NCBI RefSeq assembly: GCF_014256275.1
Contig: NZ_JACCFE010000002.1
Span: forward strand, 2,666,001 to 2,730,000
DNA: 64,000 nucleotides
Reading direction: 5' to 3'
Origin: Rhodococcus sp. 4CII
Lineage (GTDB): Bacteria > Actinomycetota > Actinomycetes > Mycobacteriales > Mycobacteriaceae
The position numbers were made by a program, and so were the translations under genes. Every line of letters begins with the position of its first letter. Positions within the stretch are counted from its first letter, which is position 1. The notes under the pieces are model-generated. The model did not search any database. It was given only the letters and a program-made list of their open reading frames with translations, and was not told the origin of the DNA. This document shows positions 59,281 to 64,000 of the stretch, one piece after another.

Positions 59281-59505
59281 CCCACCTCAAAATTCGCTCG
59301 GCTCGAACACCTTTCGCACCGCTCTGGCGCGAGTGCCCCGACGTCGCGTTCCACAAACCGACTTGTGCCGCCGCGACCGCAAGGGCACCGTCGACGGGGC
59401 CGTCGCCGAACGGATCGTCGCCGGCCTCACGGATCGGGGAGACGGTCCCGCGGGCTGTTTCAACGGTCAACCCGCGGGACCTCGATCGGACGCCCTACCG
59501 GCCGG

Positions 59506-60468
59506 TCAGCTGAGGCCGGCGACCTTCTGAGCGATCGCGGCGAGACGAGTTTGCGATGCGGAGACGACGCCGTGCCTGTTCTTGTGCGCTTCCTCGTACG
59601 CGACGATGGCGCGCACATCCGCCGGCTCGGTCAACTCCTTGACCGCCGCCACCGCCTCGGAGACATTGAGGTCGTCGTAACCGTCGATGGGCAGCTCACC
59701 CGGTTCGAGAACTCCGGCCGCGGTACGGGCCGAATGCAGCACTCCCGCTGCCCCGTCGGCCCCTTCGCGGCGGGTGACCTGCTCTGCGGTCTCGAGGGCG
59801 GCATCGCGGGACGCTGTCAGAGTTTTGACGGCAACGTCGCCGGCGCGCGCGCCCCGGTTCAGTAACTCGCTGAGCGCCGGCGGCGTGGCGCGGACGGTGT
59901 CGAGTGCCCGGTCCAGGCCGCGGGCCGACCAAATGACCGGCGCATTGACCAGTCGCACCGCGGTTCCGGTGGCCGCCTGCAGCGGGGTGCGACGCAACGC
60001 CGCCGGCCCGCCGAGCGCGTCCTCCGCGAGGACGGTGGTCAGCCAGTCCACGGTCGCCGAGTGAGCGGCGATCAACCGGAACGCCAGATTCTCGACGTCC
60101 TTGTTCCCGGCCGCGACGGCGAGGGTCTTGATGTATCGGGCTCGGTCGAGGAGTTGGTGCTCGAGCGCGAGATCACCGATCAAGGCCTCGTCGAACGGCT
60201 GCGCCTGCTCGACCATCGCCTTGACCGCGGCGGCGGCCCGCCCGAGGAACGGTCCGATCAACTCGGGGACACCGCCGAGTTCGCGGATCGCGGACTCGAT
60301 GGCCTGTGCGCGGGCGCGACCGTTGTCGGCATTCTCGGACAACTCCCGGCGCACCGCATCCGTCCGGGCCTGCACGATCCGGGTTTCGGCTACTTGAATC
60401 TCGGTGTGGGTCAGGTCGAGGACTGTGCGCAGCTGCGCCAGCAAGGTGGTGGTGTCGGGTGTGCTCAT
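59506..60468 (-). CDS. ferritin-like/helical stress protein with HKNR-type C-terminal motif
   Basis: The 320-residue product is helical throughout: STPDTTTLLAQLRTVLDLTH, TEIQVAETRIVQARTDAVRR, EHQLLDRARYIKTLAVAAGN, ELTEPADVRAIVAYEEAHKN. A ferritin-like or DUF-type four-helix part seems to span 1-150. The C-terminal block (ELPIDGYDDLNVSEAVAAVK, then AYEEAHKNRHGVVSAS) matches a motif (IxxYDxL, ExHKNRxxV) in actinobacterial lipid-droplet or gas-vesicle-associated proteins. GGGGCGAAA precedes the ATG. It probably belongs to a stress or storage system; function is not known. Confidence 0.65.
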   Translation of the reverse strand: MSTPDTTTLLAQLRTVLDLTHTEIQVAETRIVQARTDAVRRELSENADNGRARAQAIESAIRELGGVPELIGPFLGRAAAAVKAMVEQAQPFDEALIGDLALEHQLLDRARYIKTLAVAAGNKDVENLAFRLIAAHSATVDWLTTVLAEDALGGPAALRRTPLQAATGTAVRLVNAPVIWSARGLDRALDTVRATPPALSELLNRGARAGDVAVKTLTASRDAALETAEQVTRREGADGAAGVLHSARTAAGVLEPGELPIDGYDDLNVSEAVAAVKELTEPADVRAIVAYEEAHKNRHGVVSASQTRLAAIAQKVAGLS

Positions 60469-60690
60469 GCGGGTTTCGCCCCTTCGGCATTGACGGCATC
60501 GGGTCGGCGCAACGTGCACCGCTACCGCGCCTACCCAGCCCCGCCGACAGGTAAGCGTTCGAGAGGACTCGAACCGCGGAATTCGGAAACTGTTCACCGG
60601 GGACTCATCCCCTCTCGGTGATTCCGCATTGCACTCGTTCGAATGCGGCACCTCCGGTGCTGGGCCTGGGATCGCGTCCGCGACCCGTCC

Positions 60691-60783
60691 TCAGCGGCGA
60701 GAACGGGATTGTTCGTCGGTCTGCATCGCCAGAACCGCAGCGAACCCGGTCAGCAGCAACATGAGCAGGAGCAGCACATTCAT
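60691..60783 (-). CDS. 30-residue single-helix membrane peptide
   Basis: ATG at 60783 has a strong GAGGAG site 5 bases upstream. MNVLLLLMLLLTGFAAVLAM is a membrane helix, followed by a charged tail QTDEQSRSRR. It lies 17 bases after the GGSMST protein gene and is probably co-transcribed with it. Bitopic small membrane peptide; no function known. Confidence 0.6.
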   Translation of the reverse strand: MNVLLLLMLLLTGFAAVLAMQTDEQSRSRR

Positions 60784-60800
60784 GTCTTCTCCTCGTCTTT

Positions 60801-60947
60801 TCAGTGCGCGCTTGTCTGAGCGGCCGGGCGGCGGTCGGCGAACATGGCCTCGATCCTGGATTTGATCTCCGCCGTGCTCATCGAGCCGCCGCCACGGAGT
60901 GGGCGCGCGGCGAGCGGGGACGTCCGGACGGTCGAGGCTGTGTTCAT
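60801..60947 (-). CDS. 48-residue protein with GGSMST-EIK motif (copy 2)
   Basis: A paralogue of the 44-residue protein at 10265-10399: both have a Ser/Pro/Arg-rich start, the block GGSMSTxEIKxxxxxMFAD and a short variable tail. ATG at 60947 has AGAGGAG upstream. In copy 1 the gene is followed by a sigma factor and in copy 2 by a membrane peptide, so the protein is not tied to one partner. The block is likely an amphipathic helix binding a partner protein or membrane. No function is known. Confidence 0.7.
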   Translation of the reverse strand: MNTASTVRTSPLAARPLRGGGSMSTAEIKSRIEAMFADRRPAAQTSAH

Positions 60948-61546
60948 GTACTCCTCTTTCACTGTGGCGCCGGGGCGAGGCAACCTGCGACGCGTTGCCT
61001 GTGTCCATCGGTTACAGGTGATGTGATCTGCTTCACATCCATGCGTGTGGATGTTGTACACCACACTGACCCATTGCGCCAATCGGACTGCCTCACAGCG
61101 GGTCCGGACAAGTCCCCTAACACCGGAAGTCGGTCAGGTCGACGTGACGGAGGAAGTCCAGCAGGATCAGGGCACCGGTGAGGTCTCCGCCGCAGACGCC
61201 GCACCCAAGCGGGAAGGCCAACACCAAACTCGGCGTCGGTGCGGAAACACACCGAATAGAACGGTCGCGCCCGCTCTGAAGGCCGAACGAATCCGGCCGA
61301 GCACGCCCGGTCCTGGCTACTGCTGTCGGTGCCCGGCCCGACACCTTCGCGGCCGCGACCACCTGCCGGCCGACGCCGTCATCCGCTCCGGCAAACCGGC
61401 CGCCCGCGACGCGGTACGTGCCTTCCTCACCGGCCGCCGGGCGGGGGTGCGCATCAGTCCGGCGACCACGCTCGCGGGCGGCAGGTTGTCGCCAGCCGCC
61501 GGTATCGCCGGACCCATCGACGGCCCCTGCCGACCGGTGAACCCCG
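60948..61546. other. about 600 bases without a supported gene
   Basis: Several long open frames cross here on both strands, but all are Arg/Ala/Pro/Gly-rich and lack start signals or family resemblance. It contains the promoter of the small GGSMST gene (minus strand); 60990-61035 is relatively AT-rich (TGTCCATCGGTTACAGGTGA, TGTGATCTGCTTCACATCCA) and has weak dyad character, possibly a regulator site. Confidence 0.4.
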
Positions 61547-61954
61547 TCAACGCCCTCTGAACTGATCCTCAGGTACCGCCCGCTGCCAACTCGATATGCG
61601 TGCGACCACGAACACGATTGCCACGACCGCCAGATACACCGCCCAGAGCAGAAGGAACGGCCGCAGCCACCCCTCGTCGAGGGTCTGGCCACGCTCTCCG
61701 ACGCAATACAACGCGAAGTCGGTAGAGGTCCCGTCTCCGGTGGCGTAGGTGTCCGATACGACCATTGCCTCGCTCACCGGTGGCTCACAGAACACCGGGG
61801 CAAGGTAGACGGCCTGGCCCGGCCAGATCACCGAGAGGATCAACGTGAACATACCGGCGGCCGCGACGACACCGATCACCCACGCGACCGTCCGCATCAC
61901 GAGAGGCCGTTTCGGTCGTGCGGACTCCACACCCAATTCCACGGGTTCTGTCAC
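61547..61954 (-). CDS. small membrane protein with two helices, coupled to the lipoprotein
   Basis: The 135-residue product begins with a GTG (61954) that overlaps the lipoprotein gene stop (GTGA). It has membrane helices at about 20-45 (LVMRTVAWVIGVVAAAGMFT) and 105-125 (LLLWAVYLAVVAIVFVVARI), with an extracytoplasmic loop between containing two cysteines (FCEPP, LYCVGERG). The loop cysteines could form a disulphide outside the membrane. Function unknown; it likely works with the lipoprotein. Confidence 0.7.
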   Translation of the reverse strand: MTEPVELGVESARPKRPLVMRTVAWVIGVVAAAGMFTLILSVIWPGQAVYLAPVFCEPPVSEAMVVSDTYATGDGTSTDFALYCVGERGQTLDEGWLRPFLLLWAVYLAVVAIVFVVARISSWQRAVPEDQFRGR

Positions 61955-62529
61955 AGCCGCTGCACCCCGATCACCGCTCCCTCGGCGTCGAACACGACGA
62001 GTGACCGCGACCGCGGCGACTCGACCATCGCCGTCGGCCACAACCCCTCCGTCCTGTTCACCGCGATGCCGGTTACGTGTCCCTCCTCGAAACCGGTGTG
62101 CGCGAGAGCATCATCGACCAAGGCCTCGACACGACCGAGCGCGGGAACGTCGCCGATCCCGAACGCCCGCGCGTCGAGATCCTCCAGAGCCGAGACCATC
62201 ACCGGGCTCGGGTCGCTCAGCCATTCGCCGTCGAATGTGAACCTGTCGAGCTGATCGGGCTTCGCCGGATTGCGGACCGTCACATCCAGCGTCTCGACGG
62301 GCGCGACATTCACACTCGTCACCTGCACCTCGTCGACGCCGTACCGGACGGCGAGCGCCGCGAGTCCGTCACCGACGAGGGTCGTGGTCATCCCCCCACC
62401 GCGCGACTCCATCGCCGTATCGAAATCGGCCCGGTCGACAGCCCCCACACAGCCGGTGGCAGTCATCGCCACCGCCAGCACCGTCAACGACCCCCAGGAC
62501 GAACGCAACCGTGACGGCGCCACCTTCAT
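61951..62529 (-). CDS. lipoprotein, hypothetical
   Basis: The 192-residue product starts MKVAPSRLRSSWGSLTVLAV and has the lipobox ATGC (AMTATG-C-VGAVD), so Cys would be lipidated and the protein anchored outside the cytoplasmic membrane. The mature part has a VAPVETLDVTVRNPAKPDQL segment and ends AEGAVIGVQRL; no known domain. The frame extends upstream of 62529 but without a good binding site there. Coupled to the small membrane protein by GTGA. Likely an envelope accessory protein. Confidence 0.75.
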   Translation of the reverse strand: MKVAPSRLRSSWGSLTVLAVAMTATGCVGAVDRADFDTAMESRGGGMTTTLVGDGLAALAVRYGVDEVQVTSVNVAPVETLDVTVRNPAKPDQLDRFTFDGEWLSDPSPVMVSALEDLDARAFGIGDVPALGRVEALVDDALAHTGFEEGHVTGIAVNRTEGLWPTAMVESPRSRSLVVFDAEGAVIGVQRL

Positions 62530-62643
62530 CGCGTGAGAATATCCGACACAGCCCATCGGGACGGCACCCAGCTCAACCGCCCACCCGACACCGAAAGCGG
62601 GACTCGGGGCCGGGTGTTATCGACCTCGTTGCGCACGCTCGGA

Positions 62644-63516
62644 TCACCAGTCCGCGATCACCGGAACCACACGCTCACCCAAGATCTCGATCGGGGTGAT
62701 CGACGCCACCTGCGGCACCCACCCGTGAACGTGAGTGACCCCCAACTTCGACAAGCCCTCGAGCTGACCCAGCAGGTTGTCCACGTTCGCTCCGTCCGCA
62801 CCCGGGTCGAGGGGGAACATCACGGTCTTCTCGATGGCGTCGTAGTCGGTTCCGAGCGCATCGCAGTGCCCCTTCAAGACCGCCAGCTTGTGCGCGACCT
62901 CGGGTCCACCGAACAGGTTGCAGGCCTGCGCGTACTGCGCGACCAGCCGAAGCGTCTTCTTCTCTCCCCCACCGCCGATCAGAATCGGCGGGTGTGGACG
63001 CCGCAGCGGCTGTGGCACATTCATCGTGCGGCCGAGCCGGTAGTGCGTTCCCTCGAACGGCCCGTCGTCCTCGCTCCACATCTGCAGACAGATCCGCAGT
63101 GTCTCCTCCAGCCGTTCGAAGCGTTCGGCCGTCGGTGGGAAATCGAGCCCGAGCCCCACACTCTCGTCCTCGTTCCAGGCGGCACCGATGCCCAGATACG
63201 CCCGCCCCTTCGACAGCACGTCCAGCGTGGTCACGGCCTTGGCCAGCAGGCCCGGCTCGCGGTAGACGGTGGCGGTGACCCAGGCCAGCAGATCCACCTT
63301 GGTCGTGACGGCGGCGAGGTAACCGAGAGTGGTGTAGGCCTCGAGCATCTCGGTGTCGATCGGCCCCACCGGTTCTATCTGCCAAAGATGATCCATGACG
63401 CTGAGCTTGGTGAAGCCCGCATCCTCGGCGGTGACCGCAATGCGGCCCAAGTCGTGTGCGAGGGTCGACGGGCCGCCCGGAAATGTGAAGTCGGCGATGT
63501 GCAGTCCAAGTTCCAT
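62644..63516 (-). CDS. LLM-class F420-dependent oxidoreductase
   Basis: The 290-residue luciferase-like monooxygenase-family TIM barrel begins MELGLHIADFTFPGGPSTLA, then LGRIAVTAEDAGFTKLSVMD, with the N-terminal EDAGFTKLSVMDHLWQI region, GRAYLGIGAAWNEDESVGLG and PHPPILIGGGGEKKTLRLV. Members in mycolic-acid bacteria mostly use coenzyme F420 to oxidise or reduce small molecules. The substrate is not predictable. No binding site is obvious, and the start is set by homology. Confidence 0.9.
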   Translation of the reverse strand: MELGLHIADFTFPGGPSTLAHDLGRIAVTAEDAGFTKLSVMDHLWQIEPVGPIDTEMLEAYTTLGYLAAVTTKVDLLAWVTATVYREPGLLAKAVTTLDVLSKGRAYLGIGAAWNEDESVGLGLDFPPTAERFERLEETLRICLQMWSEDDGPFEGTHYRLGRTMNVPQPLRRPHPPILIGGGGEKKTLRLVAQYAQACNLFGGPEVAHKLAVLKGHCDALGTDYDAIEKTVMFPLDPGADGANVDNLLGQLEGLSKLGVTHVHGWVPQVASITPIEILGERVVPVIADW

Positions 63517-63591
63517 GGCTCCACGTTAGGGGTGTCGCCGCCGGCTACCCAGGGATCGGCGATACCACCCTCGCCTCGGCGGAATCCTGGG

Positions 63592-64000
63592 TCATGCCGA
63601 GGTGTCCTTCCAGAACCGGTATACGTCGACGGCGTCCTCGCGCGGCTCGTAGCGCATGGGCAGGCGGCGATCCTGATAGGGCTTTGCGAACTCGTCGTAG
63701 AAGGTGGCGAGTTCGAAGTACTTACGGTCGTCGACGTAGTAGGGCTCGTAGGCGTCGCGGGTGGTGAGGAAGACGACCTCGTCCGGGGAGCAGTAGTAGA
63801 GCGCGCCCAGGCACATCGGGCAGGGGTGGGCGAGGGCGTAGATGGTGGTGCCGGTCAGGTGCTCGGCGCCCAGCTCCGTGCAGGCCTCACGGATGGCGAG
63901 GATCTCGGCGTGGGCGGTGGGGTCGCCGGTCTGCGCGACCTTGTTCGGACTCTCGGCGAGGATCTTGCCGTCCTTGACGATGACGGTCGCGAACGGGCGA
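63592..64000 (-). CDS. nucleoside/guanine deaminase, N-terminus cut by window edge
   Basis: The 135 visible residues hold the zinc-binding motifs HAEILAI and PCPMCLGALYY of the cytidine deaminase-like fold. RPFATVIVKDGKILAESPN precedes them, and a C-terminal region with YVDDRKYFELATFYDEFAKP, MRYEPREDAVDVYRFWKD follows. The H-A-E plus P-C-x-x-C pattern and this tail fit actinobacterial guanine deaminases (or tRNA adenosine deaminase-like members). It deaminates a purine or pyrimidine base using Zn2+. Only the start lies outside the window. Confidence 0.88.
   Translation of the reverse strand, partial: RPFATVIVKDGKILAESPNKVAQTGDPTAHAEILAIREACTELGAEHLTGTTIYALAHPCPMCLGALYYCSPDEVVFLTTRDAYEPYYVDDRKYFELATFYDEFAKPYQDRRLPMRYEPREDAVDVYRFWKDTSA

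Noticed and set aside
58295..59470. A long minus-strand frame overlapping the Rieske fusion gene in another phase
   Set aside because: Low-complexity Arg-rich sequence; the Rieske ligands and membrane helices lie in the other frame.
61045..61560. Plus- and minus-strand frames of about 170 codons between the small GGSMST gene and the coupled membrane protein
   Set aside because: No family pattern, arginine- and proline-rich, and no ribosome binding site; treated as non-coding.
1..64000. tRNA, rRNA, CRISPR array, integrase or insertion sequence
   Set aside because: No cloverleaf with a CCA-adjacent pattern, no spaced direct repeats, and no transposase or integrase motifs were seen. The only tandem array is the GGACTA repeat.

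Overview
The window is a high-GC actinobacterial chromosome segment, most likely from a Rhodococcus or a close Nocardiaceae relative. Supporting this are a WhiB3-like regulator, a SigF-type sigma factor, a GAF-ANTAR protein, an F420-type LLM oxidoreductase, a pruABC-like proline set, many PucR-type regulators, and the overall codon and GC style. I saw no rRNA, tRNA, CRISPR array or insertion sequence. Both edges cut genes: an ABM-domain protein on the left and a nucleoside deaminase on the right.

Layout. 0-1.7 kb: partial ABM gene and two small membrane proteins. 1.7-7.9 kb: organic-acid locus with a CitE-like lyase, CaiB/BaiF CoA-transferase, LysR regulator, PrpF-like isomerase and MatC/SLC13-type carrier; the carrier follows a 44-codon overlapping ORF. 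8.2-12.9 kb: TetR regulator, then a stress block of small proteins, SigF-like sigma, GAF-ANTAR and WhiB3-like protein. 13-19.1 kb: amino-acid permease (behind a 22-codon overlapping ORF) and proline catabolism (PucR-type PruC, P5C dehydrogenase, proline dehydrogenase). 19.1-24.4 kb: small proteins, a frameshifted POT-type transporter relic, a PucR-type regulator and a 4-coumarate-CoA-ligase-like enzyme.

25-48.3 kb is the most interesting part, a dense accessory catabolic region. It holds an SnoaL-like protein, esterase, Baeyer-Villiger monooxygenase, aldehyde dehydrogenase, GMC oxidoreductase with a small partner subunit, TetR, and a three-subunit biotin-dependent acyl-CoA carboxylase with acyl-CoA ligase and thioesterase. 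It also holds a saccharopine-dehydrogenase-like reductase, MFS transporter, flavin amine oxidase, two paralogous Fe(II)/2OG (PhyH) dioxygenases, a PucR regulator, an imine-reductase-like protein, and an MBL hydrolase coupled to a small membrane protein. A palindrome GGTGCA-N3-TGCACC occurs at 21172, 28180, 32600, 42215 (one mismatch) and 46792 (one mismatch), several times upstream of these genes, so the region looks like one regulon. The chemistry (ketone to ester to alcohol and acid, alcohol and aldehyde oxidation, CoA activation, carboxylation, plus amine/imine redox) suggests breakdown of an oxygenated alicyclic or branched, possibly nitrogen-containing compound. The substrate cannot be read from the sequence.

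48.4-52 kb: a small ORF, a 10-copy GGACTA repeat, a secreted protein, and a heat-shock block (Hsp20, HspR-like MerR, and two small genes behind a CIRCE-like element). 52-56 kb: four overlapping glycosyltransferase genes. 56-62.5 kb: small membrane, stress and redox proteins, including a DUF2231-Rieske fusion and a second copy of the small GGSMST-motif protein seen near sigF. 62.6-64 kb: LLM oxidoreductase and the cut nucleoside deaminase.
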